From Norana najaformis (Eukaryota; Annelida; Clitellata; Crassiclitellata; Hormogastridae): a stretch of 64,000 nucleotides of DNA. Positions 50,101-59,463 of this stretch are shown here, in pieces. The translations under genes and the position numbers were made by a program. Each line of letters begins with the position of its first letter. Within the stretch, counting starts at the first letter, position 1. The notes below the pieces were generated by a model that saw only the letters and a program-made list of their open reading frames with translations, made no database searches and was not told where the DNA came from. The stretch covers positions 3,905,696 to 3,969,695 of the forward strand of contig OZ029922.1 of NCBI GenBank assembly GCA_964023275.1, in the 5' to 3' direction.

Positions 50101-50616
50101 ACAGTCAAGGGGAATGGACATCACAGCAGCCGTGGGGCTAACGAAGAACAGAACACCGTGGAGGCATTTCGTTCAGACCTCATCGTCGGCCATAGCCTGA
50201 CGGACGAGAGAAAAAGAAGAAGAAAGAAGGAACTAAGCTGCTTGTGGCATTAGGTTTGTGTTTGAAGATGCTACATCTTGTATGTAGCAAATACTCTTTA
50301 AATGATCATGTGTAGCTGCTTAAACTTTCTTGGCAAAATGTTTCTGCAGTAACTTAATCCCAGTTTCTCCTGCAATTCTGTCATTTGCCATCAGTAATCA
50401 AGTCAGTCCTTTAATCTTAATAAATTACAATGATAGTAAACTTCACAGTTTCTGTAATTCTTATGTGTAAGCTGTAAGCAATAACATTTTGTCAGCTGCA
50501 AGTATTTTGCCATTTGAACAAACACAAAGGAATGTTGTCTGTTTGGATAGATTTGCAAAGCCACGGACTCCACTGGCAAAGAAGTCACCTCCAAGAGAGT
50601 CTACAAGAAAGCATAA
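37202..50616 (+). CDS. Fatty acid-binding protein (intracellular lipid-binding protein family)
   Basis: Small cytosolic beta-barrel carrier of long-chain fatty acids. Exons: 37202-37277, 48464-48636, 49452-49556 and 50551-50616; all introns are GT-AG and in phase, 139 residues. Seen: the family signature at the N-terminus (FVGKWKMESSENFDQYMKAV), KLGSTAKPTVIITISDGQW, FKSSDCTFRLNEEFDETTTD, and the ligand carboxylate-binding pair Arg134-x-Tyr136 near the C-terminus (SKRVYKKA). The four-exon layout with intron phases 1, 0, 0 and a 173-bp exon 2 is the ancestral layout of this family in animals. Intron 1 is 11.2 kb and holds most of the window's transposons; intron 3 carries a LINE with a target duplication. 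AATAAA at 51250 may be the polyadenylation signal. The subtype (heart, brain or other) cannot be assigned. Confidence 0.95.
37391..37632 (+). mobile_element. LINE 3' end, GATTACGATTAC-tail family, plus strand
   Basis: TTTCACAGATCTTATCCTGA, CTTGACCTGGAACCGAACCC, AACGCCTGTGAATAATCTGG and GGAATTACGATTACGATTG. It lies 113 bp after FABP exon 1. Confidence 0.85.
37640..39240. other. FABP intron 1, left part
   Basis: No coding exon is recognised. It contains an (ACT)-tail family repeat at 38460-38575. The open frame at 37932-38222 has no recognisable similarity. Confidence 0.4.
38460..38575 (-). mobile_element. SINE-like repeat with (ACT)n tail, minus strand, diverged
   Basis: Minus strand: AGTCCCGAGCCTGGGTAAAA, then GAGGAGGGCGACATTAATCA, matching the internal part of the family at 11208. 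The ACT tail is lost. Confidence 0.55.
39241..39723. mobile_element. hAT-type non-autonomous element with a nested LINE fragment
   Basis: Left end CAGCGGTTCTCAAAGTGGTC; right end, read inversely, CAGCGGTTCTCAAACTTTTT. Subterminal GGGGTCCCCGAGA and GGGGTCCTCGATA blocks are also related by inversion. These ends are typical of hAT (Charlie-like) MITEs. Flanks CCCTAAAT and TCCTAATG are a plausible but diverged 8-bp target duplication. A (GATTA)-tail LINE end (39421-39590, minus) is inserted inside, so the hAT element is the older insertion. Confidence 0.8.
39421..39590 (-). mobile_element. LINE 3' end, (GATTA)-tail family, nested in the hAT element
   Basis: TAATCTAAAAACTTCTATAG, then CAAGGCATCAGCCGATGGTC; the same body as the copy at 50843 and the LINE at 10828. 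Confidence 0.7.
40762..41095 (-). mobile_element. LINE 3' end, GATTACGATTAC-tail family, minus strand
   Basis: Reverse complement of the family end: CAATCGTTATCGTAATCTC, TTATTCACAGGCGCTCAGTC, GGGTTCGGTTCCAGGTCAAG, then GTTTTCAGTCTTGAGTGAAA. It is the only minus-strand member of the five copies and extends to the RT C-terminus near 41090. Confidence 0.85.
41101..41172. repeat. (CT)n microsatellite
   Basis: About 70 bp of CT dinucleotides with few interruptions, directly beside the LINE end at 41095. Confidence 0.95.
41173..42844. other. FABP intron 1, middle part, no gene recognised
   Basis: Unique-looking sequence with a partial (ACT)-family trace near 41430-41465 (AAGATGTCATTAAACACTGG). 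No exon is supported. Confidence 0.4.
42845..43022. mobile_element. 162-bp hAT MITE with perfect 8-bp target-site duplication
   Basis: The element spans 42853-43014, begins CAGTGGAGGATCCAC and ends GATCAGCCACTG (inverted: CAGTGGCTGATC). It is flanked on both sides by ACAAGAAG (42845-42852 and 43015-43022). An 8-bp duplication with CAGTGG termini is the signature of hAT transposition. No coding capacity. Confidence 0.9.
43023..44200. other. FABP intron 1, no gene recognised
   Basis: Ser/Cys-rich open frames at 43183-43486 come from TCTG/TCAG-rich sequence. Nothing else is supported. Confidence 0.4.
44201..44222. repeat. (CA)n microsatellite
   Basis: CA run followed by CAC triplets. Confidence 0.9.
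44367..44441 (+). mobile_element. tRNA-like SINE head (Ser/Leu-type)
   Basis: GTGGCCGAGCGGCTGAGGTG is a class II tRNA D-arm/box A, and GGTTCAAATCC is a box B. The anticodon arm (GAGGTGGC...ACCTC) is misshapen, and the T-rich sequence and LINE-like text that follow argue for a SINE head or tRNA pseudogene and against a functional tRNA. Confidence 0.6.
44921..44975. repeat. (CA)n microsatellite
   Basis: Two CA runs separated by AAACCATA. Confidence 0.9.
45335..46055 (-). mobile_element. LINE relic: endonuclease domain, minus strand
   Basis: The minus strand from about 46030 reads FCVINDLKLMNTFFEQKKPQ, RNWTWTSPDGHITHNL, RDYIVINNSW and FNAQIGSDHKLVLP. The order NTFF / TW.SPDG / DYI / GSDHKLV is the C-terminal half of the apurinic-type endonuclease of non-LTR retrotransposons. 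Downstream frames (IRRGIRPKETIKYDTKTLRD) fit the linker towards the RT domain, which is missing. Stops and frameshifts show that it is inactive. Confidence 0.8.
46380..46720. repeat. TATA/CATA and GATA/GACA degenerate microsatellites
   Basis: 46380-46530 is made of ATATAC/TATATA units; 46555-46720 of GATA, GGTA and GACA units. A C11-type run also lies near 46088. Confidence 0.8.
47190..47660 (+). mobile_element. 5'-truncated LINE (RTE/craft-like) 3' end with (TGA)n tail
   Basis: A single open frame at 47338-47631 encodes VIQRKLGLFGHICRMKDD, TNKRGRPHREWVDDIEEWCG and QNRIEWRHIVKRASDTYGH, the conserved C-terminus after the RT domain. The 3' end is GGTTATTGATGATGATGATG. The leftmost part has a CCTAAGCCCGGATAAAGGAG block. 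It lies about 0.8 kb before FABP exon 2. Confidence 0.85.
47661..48463. other. FABP intron 1, 3' end
   Basis: AT-rich, ending in the acceptor TGTTGAATTCTAG before exon 2. Nothing else is recognised. Confidence 0.5.
49782..50239 (+). mobile_element. 5'-truncated LINE with 13-bp target-site duplication in FABP intron 3
   Basis: AAGGAACTAAGCT stands at 49782-49794 and again at 50227-50239. The 432-bp insert encodes, with frameshifts, NWLRRIMGKTRRDRIRNEMI, RLTWFGHVSRMESERLPARA and TWMDNIKEDLQSRGMDI, the C-terminal part of an RTE/craft-type RT. Its 3' end is A/G-rich. The intact duplication indicates insertion by target-primed reverse transcription, more recent than most repeats here. Confidence 0.93.
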
Positions 50617-50842
50617 AGAAATTGCTCTTTCAGCAACAAGTGCATTCTAAGTTACAGAAAACCAGTTGAAAAACTAAATGTATAAGCTTTGTAATCAGGC
50701 ATACTTTTATTTTACAGGTAAAAGATTCCGTTATTAGATTAAGCCAGTCAGTAGGTTTGTTTGCGCTTTTTGTTCTGAGACGATGAATATTTTCACAGAA
50801 AATACAAGGTTTGGATGACGCTACAGACTTACAGCTGTTTCA

Positions 50843-50960
50843 TCTAATCTAATGACTTCTATAGCGCCGTTTTCACAATGCACAAGGCAAGTGAGGGTCA
50901 CTCTGATGAAACCACAGCCAAAAATTGTATCAAATCAGTAGGAGAAGCCTGTTTGAAATT
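50843..50960 (-). mobile_element. LINE 3' end, (GATTA)-tail family, minus strand
   Basis: CATCTAATCTAATGACTTCT, then ATAGCGCCGTTTTCACAATG and CACAAGGCAAGTGAGGGTCA. It lies in the FABP 3' flank or UTR. Confidence 0.75.
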
Positions 50961-51249
50961 CAGCTGATAACATGTAAACAAACGTTAACAAAACATGCAT
51001 TTAAACTGAAGCACTTGGGTTTTCATCAACTGGAGGGATGTGAAAGCACAACTATCCCTTAGCCCCAGATTTCTAGATTTTCTGTAAGATACCAGAGAAC
51101 TGCATTGCAGAACTAAAGCTGCTCTCACATTTAGTTTGTCAACAGCATCAGCAGGAACAATTTGATACATGAATCCAAGGCCAATAGAAATGCAGTGTTT
51201 GTAGGTGCAGCTTCCTAGGAACCTTGCGAAAGCACAGCATGGCTGTATT

Positions 51250-51255
51250 AATAAA
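51250..51255 (+). terminator. Candidate polyadenylation signal of FABP
   Basis: AATAAA 634 bp after the FABP stop codon; no closer match was found. Confidence 0.35.
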
Positions 51256-52210
51256 TCTAAAAAGTGAGACTTGAGATGAGCTCAAAAAGTTCTTTGTGCT
51301 GTACTACTAGACATGACAGACTGGCATTTATACGCCTCAGAAAACTGCACACACAGCATAAAATGGTTTTCAAAACTTAAATGGATAAAGTCAAGGAAAG
51401 GTTCAGAAGTTCTTGTAAAGAACAAGCACACACTTCCAGTGAAACTAAGGCAGTTTTCATGCTATAACTGAAAATTCAGAACGAAATAATGTTTGGCTGC
51501 CAAGTAATTTAGATACACTTGTGGCTGGCAAATGCAAAGACATTTTAAGCTCTTTACATTAACATATATCCATGGGTATATGATAATGATATATCATCAG
51601 TTGTATGCTGGCAAAAGGCATCCAATGAACAGGATTTCAACAATTAGCAATTACAATTAGCAACAATTACACCTACGATTCCTCGCTCAGCCGATGGACG
51701 TATAGCGTGTTAACAAATGTCTTACTTAGTTAATTAGCTAATGAGGCTAATTTTGGAGTACTGATAGCCATAGTTTTAGGCCTCTTACTGCAGTATAAAA
51801 GAACAGCTGCTATTCAAAACTCAAACTTTTTTACAAATATTCTTGCCAGGGTTCAGCAGATATGGATTCAAATCATGTGTGTGTGGTGGGATGGGTAATG
51901 TAAAATAACAGGATTAACCATATATAGTGGCCCTTAACACGTCAGCTTAGAAGCACTCTGGGCCCAGCCTCAGTGAAAAAGTAGTTTTCAGAAGTTGATA
52001 CACACGAAACTTCTCTTTGGAAGCTATCAAGAATATCAACTTGAAACGAGATTATAATGAGCAATAACGAAGTCATTTTCTGATGCTGAATTAAACTTGG
52101 AACCCATGTCCCTGTTCATTTTATACCAGAATCGTGTATTACTTACGCTGTTATGAGCAAACGGTGGTGCTTCCAGCGCAAGTGTTCATCGTAAAGCGCT
52201 AACCAGGATG
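51256..52210. other. Space between the convergent FABP and ZMAT5 genes
   Basis: No coding region. It probably holds the ZMAT5 3' UTR; no clear AATAAA on the minus strand was found. Confidence 0.4.
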
Positions 52211-55200
52211 TCACCCCCACTGGCCAAACTCAGTGTTAAGTAGCACATCCGGTTCAGGTGGCAGAAGTGAGATTGGTAAATTTATAATGCCATTTAGCAC
52301 AGAGGGAAGTTTGTACATGCAGCCAGGCACGCAAGTGTTGGCAGCACGGTCTGGATTGTCTTTTGGCTCCACAGGTTCATCAGAATTTGGGTTCTTGGCT
52401 GAGAGTTTGCTTCTCTTTGCCAGCCATTCTGCCAAGTGTTCTGGTCCGTCGGCTAAAACCACCGACGATCTTTTGCTTTTCTTGGCTTCCTGTTGAGCAG
52501 CCACTATGAAAAAAATTTCAAAAATCATTAAAACATATATTTTCTCTGAGCAGCATAATTTGTACATTAAATGAGATAATGTTAACAAACAACACATTTA
52601 ATTAAAATCCAAACTTCAATATAATATGCTTTCTTCTGTGCTGTGTAACATAAAAATCTGACAAACTATGTAGGCCATATAGCAGATCAATATTTACCAT
52701 CATATCCAGTTACAGAAACTCTTGCTAACTGAGATCGACAAAACTATACTGGTTTAATGTTATGTAATTGTCTGCATGATGACAATGAAGTTCTGACAAA
52801 GCCGATGACAGCAGCCAAGAGCTGATGTTGATATACATCATACCTACTTAGGCAAGTAGGCAAGGTAAGGTAAAGTAAGGTAAGGTTATTGCTTATTTAT
52901 TAAGCACCTACATCAACATTTCTCATCATTTCTCAGGTTGAAGGACACTTCTGCTGAAGCGCAGTCATGCAACAGCATCACAACAACTGTACAACTTTTA
53001 CCTACAGGTTACTCGGTTTGACGACAGGTTGCAATCCTCACAGGACACAAAAAGGGATTCAAATCCAAGGGAATAAAGACACTACGTCATTGCAAACACT
53101 AACTTATGCAGAGAAAACATTGACTGATTGGGTCGTTTATTAAGTCACTAAGAACAGTAAATGACATTACAAAAGAATTCGTTACAACTTCATTACATAG
53201 AAGCTTTATGTTACTGTAGAGGGTGTCAACACACAGACCTAAATCATCATTAGAATGGCTTCATTCAGGGTTGTCCCTGTTCCGTTATTTCTAATCTAGT
53301 CTAATCCAGAGACTGTTGTCATAATCCCCAAGGCATCAGTCAATAATCCCTTTCAAGTCAAAATCGCAATCCAAAATCATAATCAGCTGGAGAAGCCAGG
53401 TGAAATTCCAATTGGCCAGAAAAATCAGAAGCGTGGCTACGGTGAGAAAGCAAGCCAAAAAAGTTGCATCTTTAGTGTAGATCTGAATGACTTCAACGAA
53501 ATGACGTAATGAACTGAACTGGGCGGTGAATTGGACCAGCTTCCGAAAAGGCCCCAGAGCCCAACACTGTTCAGGATAAGTGCAGAAAAACTAGGCACTG
53601 TCACATAATATTAGAAGAAAGAAATCTGCCTACCAAGAGCCTTCAATTGTTCCCTGTCCTCTGGTTTCAGATGTGAGTATTTGCAGGCACTGCCGAATTT
53701 ACACTCTCCTAAATAACAGAATTACACACATTAAAAATTAAATGATAACAAGCAATGGGGTGCAGCACATCCAAAGATGACTTCTAAATTAATGTAGCTG
53801 GAAATTTACATGGGACTATCATAAAGCGGTCATTACAAGCGGTCTGAAATCCTCATCAGCTGTGTCAAGTAACTCTTCTCTCTCAGCTGCAATCCAACAA
53901 CAGAAAATCATACACATTCGTATTCACGTGACATACCTGGGATTCAAAATCGTCAAACCTAGGTTCAAAGCTAATATGAATAATCCAAGTGGATGCCAGA
54001 CCAATGAATGGACAGCAAACATGCTGAATATAGTCCTATGCAATAAGCTACTGCTGAAAAGCCCTATATTACTGTATCCGTGTAACTTACTCACTAAAGA
54101 ATACATGCTGGAAAGGGGAACCACAATTTCCAAGAGCTTTTCCCTGGAGTTTTTGCTCTTTTTAATTGGTTCAACATTCAATCAGCCATATAAAATAAAC
54201 CTACCCAATCCCTATTTTATACTGCTTTTTTCATCATTAGCTAGCCTTTTTATCCATCTGCTTTTACATGCACTTTGGAAGATTTTAGTTCAACATATCA
54301 CATACCACACTGTGCTTACATTTCTAAATGTCATTAGACAAGAACAGTTAAAAACCAGAATAAAGTCATCAAATTGCTAAGATTAACCAGAAAAACTGTT
54401 GTTGCAATGATCAATGCAAATCAGTTGCTTTTGTGCATATGCAAAAAATAAATGCTTGAAAAATTAAAAGCCAGAAACAGCCAAAATCCCATGGCAACAT
54501 GAAGGACATGTTGAATAAACACAAAAAATACATGGCTAGATAAATATACTTGCTATACCATAACACAAAATATAGAGTACTAATTTATACCAAAACTCCA
54601 CAACGGTTCACATTTACAAATACCTGCTTGATGAAACTGTCTGCAAGGCCGCTTGTTGGAATCGTCAGATAAGATAATTTCTGGATCTGCAATATAAAAC
54701 AAAATCATTGCTCCAATAACAATATTTATATAATGCTCTGATAATTCAAATACACCAACAAATTATGTATACGTAACACTTCACACATTAAATACTCCTT
54801 GCTTTCTGGAAGTTTTTGGTCTCTGAAGTTCTGTCATTTGTGACAGCAGCAGCCAGTCAACAGCAGCTGGGTGTTTATGCACATCACTCTATGTAAACAA
54901 CTCTGTTATGTATAAAACTGTTTACTGTGACATGCTGGAGTCATACATTACCTAGAATGCAGCATAAAAGTCTATTCTATCAACGTAACCTAAACTAAAC
55001 TCGGTATTTTACAAAAGTCCAGACTTTGAATTCCAGTGCTTCAACCGACAGGCAACAAGTTAAACGGCTGTCGAGGTGTCTGACTGCAGATGGCGTGCTT
55101 GCGATGCAAATAACTGCATTACATTGCGTTACATGCGATTGAAATCCACATCCTTTCCCCTACCTTCACAGTCAACACTATCCAGTAATAGTAAACTGTT

Positions 55201-55401
55201 TACACTACTTTTAAGATGTTTGGCATGAAAACGTGTTATGCAAGTACAAGACACCAAATAAAAAATTATCAAACCTTGAAATGAGTCATAATGAAGCTTT
55301 CTCATCGTCCGGTGCTGAACACCGTTGAGATGATTCCGTCTATTTGTAGCATTATCAGCAAACGATTTATCACAATAATCGCAGTAATATCTTCGACCCA
55401 T
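52211..55401 (-). CDS. ZMAT5: ZMAT5, U11/U12 snRNP 20 kDa protein
   Basis: Nuclear component of the U11/U12 di-snRNP of the minor (U12-type) spliceosome. Exons: 55401-55275, 54686-54624, 53708-53634 and 52503-52211; all GT-AG, phases agree, 185 residues (human 170). Seen: an N-terminal matrin/U1-like C2H2 zinc finger (YYCDYCDKSFADNATNRRNH, with HLNGVQH following), a CCCH zinc finger built across exons 2 and 3 (CRQFHQAGECKFGSACKYSH; spacing C-x8-C-x5-C-x3-H), a linker with a short acidic/basic helix (HLAEWLAKRSKL), a hydrophobic Pro/Leu-rich tail (LPSVLNGIINLPISLLPPEP), and the C-terminal end QWG, which is also the last three residues in the human protein. Start codon at 55401-55399 is the first ATG of the finger. 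Same strand as SETD1, convergent with FABP. Confidence 0.95.
53288..53420 (-). mobile_element. LINE 3' end, (GATTA)-tail family, minus strand
   Basis: TCTAATCTAGTCTAATCCAG, then CATAATCCCCAAGGCATCAG and GGAGAAGCCAGGTGAAATTC, parallel to the LINE at 10828. In ZMAT5 intron 3. Confidence 0.7.
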
Positions 55402-55880
55402 CCTCTAGAATTTATTCCAACAAATAAATTAAGTGTTTTTACTAAGAATATCTTAATAACGTCTGCAACACAGCCTTATAATTTCTTTCGTTTACAACAC
55501 TAATTTTGTGCCATGTTCGTTTACAATACGGTCACATTAAGTTATTTTCTGTACTTAGTTTTCTCCCAAGGTAAGGAATGAATTTGTGGACATTTATGTG
55601 GCACCTTTATAGTATTGTAAATGCGCGTAGCAATTTTGTTTCTGTAAAGATCACAACATGCGAAAGCATTAGCAAGACAGTAATTGTAATAATGCTTTAT
55701 GACACCTAAAATGTGGGAGTACACAAAATTCGTATTAAAGGTTTAAGATTCAGCTTATTTAAACACAGCAAACACTTGCCTCTGAATAGATACTTTAGCT
55801 AAAGCATATGTCAAAGTTCCTCTGCGCGTGAAGATGTCGGTTCGCATAACCAGCGTGGTTATATTTGAATTTTGGGCTAG
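55402..55880. promoter_or_regulatory. ZMAT5 upstream region
   Basis: Upstream of the ZMAT5 start codon; presumably 5' UTR and promoter. No specific element is recognised. Confidence 0.3.
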
Positions 55881-55997
55881 CATGGTCCGTACACGGGGAC
55901 ATTAAATGGAATGGCCCCCACTCAGACGGACAGTGGTCATGAAGAAAATCACCCAATAAATTCATTGAAAAATGAGCACGGTCGAGGCCATAATATA
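55881..55997 (+). mobile_element. GGTCCGTACAC-family repeat, plus strand
   Basis: CATGGTCCGTACACGGGGAC, TGGCCCCCACTCAGACGGAC, TTCATTGAAAAATGAGCACG and GGTCGAGGCCATA in the same order as the copy at 2611. Confidence 0.75.
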
Positions 55998-56864
55998 TTC
56001 ACTACAGAAATTATATATGGTATATTTACAGTTTGCATATATTTATTCCCAAAAGCCGAGCTGATTGAAAAGACAATGCCCCATTATATTATTGTAAAAC
56101 ACACTTGCTTAGATCACTTACACAGCAATTTTGGGAAGTACTAAGATTTTATACCCATAGTGTCTCGATACATACATGCGTACATGTACATATATACACA
56201 GCATGTATTAAGAATCTGGATGTTGGTTGTTGCCAGGTTCTGAACCCAGCACCTTTGCAAGCACGTCTCATCTTCAAAACCACTGTGTCAGTCACAGTCC
56301 CTGTGACAGTGCGCCAACTGACTGTTGGTTTGGGTTCTATTTCTTTGCAAAAGCCTGCCAGTGGCGACTTTTCCATTTTTTGGGTATTATTGCAAGACTT
56401 TTAAAAGCTAAAAGGCGATGGGTTCAAGTAGCTGATGGTTTCAATTCTGGAATGCTAACAATAAAATATTTATGTAATGAAATAACAACATTTAGAGTAT
56501 TGTAAATAATGGACAGTCAAAAATAACTGCTCTGAAACATGATTCAAACTGACCTAATGAAAGATTAATTTTCAACCTATCTCGAGTAGCATCTATTTAA
56601 ACACGACAGTGCTTTCAGATGTGCTTAAAGGATGCTACCTGAATATCCAAACACATTTAAAAAAAATTACAATACAAAAGAATGTTCCAACAGGTTATAA
56701 GGTGTGTCCAATATTTAACATAAAATTTGGAACCAGATATAAAGCTTTCTGCATTGACTAGGTCTTTCTGCAGATGTCACGGAGATGCCTAAGGTCATGA
56801 GAAGCCAATTATCATTCAAGCATTCTGTGCTCCATACATGCATGGAATAAATAGAACGTTGTAA
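55998..56864. other. Intergenic DNA between ZMAT5 and SETD1, no gene recognised
   Basis: Open frames at 56105-56505 lack recognisable domains. Confidence 0.4.
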
Positions 56865-57215
56865 TCATAATCTCAAAATTTCTAAAGCACTACTCAAAAG
56901 CTAAGCACAGGACACCAGCTTATGCGTCAAGTCAGAGGGGTTGTCCAGAGATGCCATGTCAAGAACCAAGTCTGGTTGCCAGAAGACCAGAGAGAGAAGG
57001 CTGTTAGACAATTCTGCCTTCCACTTATGAATAAAATTAGCAGAAGATCAGGTGAACTCATCAAATCACTACCAATGGCAATTCTCCCTTCTACACAAGG
57101 ATTGGATATGTAGTGTATGCAATTTGTAGTCAATTCTGCCATCCAAATATGGGTTGCAAAAACAGAACGTTACTTGAATTTGTCACTTTGTTCCAAAGTC
57201 GAGCAACTTTTAGAA
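56865..57215 (-). mobile_element. LINE 3' end (second CR1-like family), minus strand
   Basis: Shares CGTCAAGTCAGAGGGGTTGT and GAAGACCAGAGAGAGAAG with the copy at 32095. The far end, read on the minus strand, encodes VARLWNKVTNSS, an RT C-terminal motif. Confidence 0.75.
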
Positions 57216-59463
57216 CAGGAACTGATTAAAGAATTATAATTCATAAAGCATCGTAAAAAGAGCTACTCTATGGTCCTTTAAGCTATAGATATTGCCCAAC
57301 GTGTCCTTAAATGCAATAACAAGTGTAGTCAATAAAGGCATGCAATACTTGAGACATTAGCTTACTTTACATCTTCAGCAGTAAATAGCAAGTTTTGTAG
57401 AGCACTGGCTATTCATGTCAGGGACCTATTCAGTGACCAATTTCCTCAAAGAAGAAAACAACTCATCAGAAATTACTGCAGAGACTGCAGCTGTATTGTT
57501 TGACACCCAGCAGCTCAGAAGTCTCCACCCGACTTCTTCGTAACGAAAATTTTTTAAATAATGTGAATTACACGCAGATAGAAGAAGTTTGCAATTTAAT
57601 TTCACTTCAGAATCTTTTACAAAAACATCCAACTATTTCACACATGCACGCACATACTTGTGCGCAAGACTTTAATATATTTACATCTATGTGACGTAGT
57701 AATAATATTTCTCAAACACATTTACTTTCAATTCCTCTACAGACATTGGTATTTCTTATACTACAAATTACAAAAGAATACTCAATGACCTTCCCGATGA
57801 ATATCTTATTCCAAAGCAAAGGTAAGAAGTAAAGGTAGCATTCCTCACAAAATTTATCCACAGCAGGGTCCCAAAGCCGGAGAAACATTTGGCTGAGGTG
57901 CAAACATGACCACAGCAAACCGGCAACAGGACATTCTTTCTAACCCACCAACTTACATTAGCACTCATTAACTGGCCAGTTAGGATGGAGGGCTAGGGTG
58001 TGTGTTGGTGGTGGTGGCATTCCAAAGATGATCACCCATCCAAGAACTACCATGACCTGAGTTAGCTTAATTTCTTGCACCAGCATCATATGAACTAAAC
58101 TGAGCTGCCAGCCTTAAGTACCTGTAAGCAACTTAACATAATATAAACATTGCATACTTAAAATCATTCAGGAATTTATGTTGGCGGCAGCTGTTCCCAC
58201 ATTCAGCATTTTTCATTGTTTTGAAAAATAACTAAAAGTATTTTCCCTATTTTAAAACTATCAATTGTACAGATTGTCTAATCAGTCTGAATATTATTCC
58301 CATCGTGTGTTGTAGAACGCAAAAACGATGTTCCCATAAAAATTTACAACCAGTAATCTCCATCACTGCAAATCGTTCGGAAATGGTAACAAATCTAACG
58401 TAAGATATACTATATACAACGACTTCATATGCATAGCTCTGATCAACACGTAAAAGTTCTCATGATGGGTTTCAGCAAATAAGTTTTTACATATTAACAT
58501 AGCTACATTTAGCCAACCCACGTGCATAGGTTTGTCTTTGATTTTAACTCAGGATTGGAATAATTAGACGTCTTGATTCCTCAGTGTTCCTTCTTCCTCC
58601 CGGGTGGGTTATGAACGGCGAAGTTTTACATGTTTCATCGCATGTTCCGTGGTGTTACAAATTTCTGTTAATATTAAGTCTGCATTTATTTATGGCCAGT
58701 ATAAGAATATTCTAACTTATTCAACCCCAGCTACTTTTGCCCAATACGGTTCTGATGTTAACCAAGTTAATGCTTTATAAACCAGAACAGAGTTTCCAAT
58801 TTCGTAACCAGTCAAAATACCAATTCTACCATCGGTAGAATAATCACAAAGATGATGACAATCATAAAAACGATGATGACAATGACAATAATGATGAAGT
58901 TATTATAATATTAATAATAATAATAATAACAACAGTAATAATAACAATAGATGCAGCAGGAGTAGTAAAGCAATGAAGTGTTAAAATCTTGGAATTCCAT
59001 TCAGTCAGTAAAGGTTCCAAGTCTAATCCCATAGAACTACTGTACGTGCATCGGACATACACTCACACAAACACAGATTATTACATTTACAAAATAATAC
59101 AAACGAAGATATAACATACGTATCCATCACCTGAGGCACAAGCAAGCAAATTCAACACATGTACACACAATCCTCCCACTCTTAACAACAAACGACACCA
59201 CGTTGTGAGCGTCCATCGCAACAAAACCCCAAATGTTCTGGCTCCTAAATGGCATATCAAGAACCTACACAAAATCAGACAAATATTTCTAAAACTTTAC
59301 AGTCACAATTTTAGAAGATTTCATAGATTTCAGTCATGCATTTATCAAGTTCAGCAGCGTCGTCGAGCGACTTGGCCACGTCTTGGCAACTGTCAATCAT
59401 AGTCAACAATAATTTGTTGCCGTGCAACAAAGCACGAAAAAGGTTTGGGTGGAGATGCCAGAG
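57216..59463. other. SETD1 3' flank, no gene recognised
   Basis: AT-rich. It includes an (AAT)n microsatellite at 58885-58935. TTTATT at 58685-58690 (AATAAA on the minus strand) is one possible SETD1 polyadenylation signal. No coding exons seen. Confidence 0.4.

Noticed and set aside
53862-54380. 172-codon plus-strand open frame
   Set aside because: It lies antisense within ZMAT5 intron 2, is AT-rich, and has no recognisable domain or splice context; chance open frame is the simplest reading.
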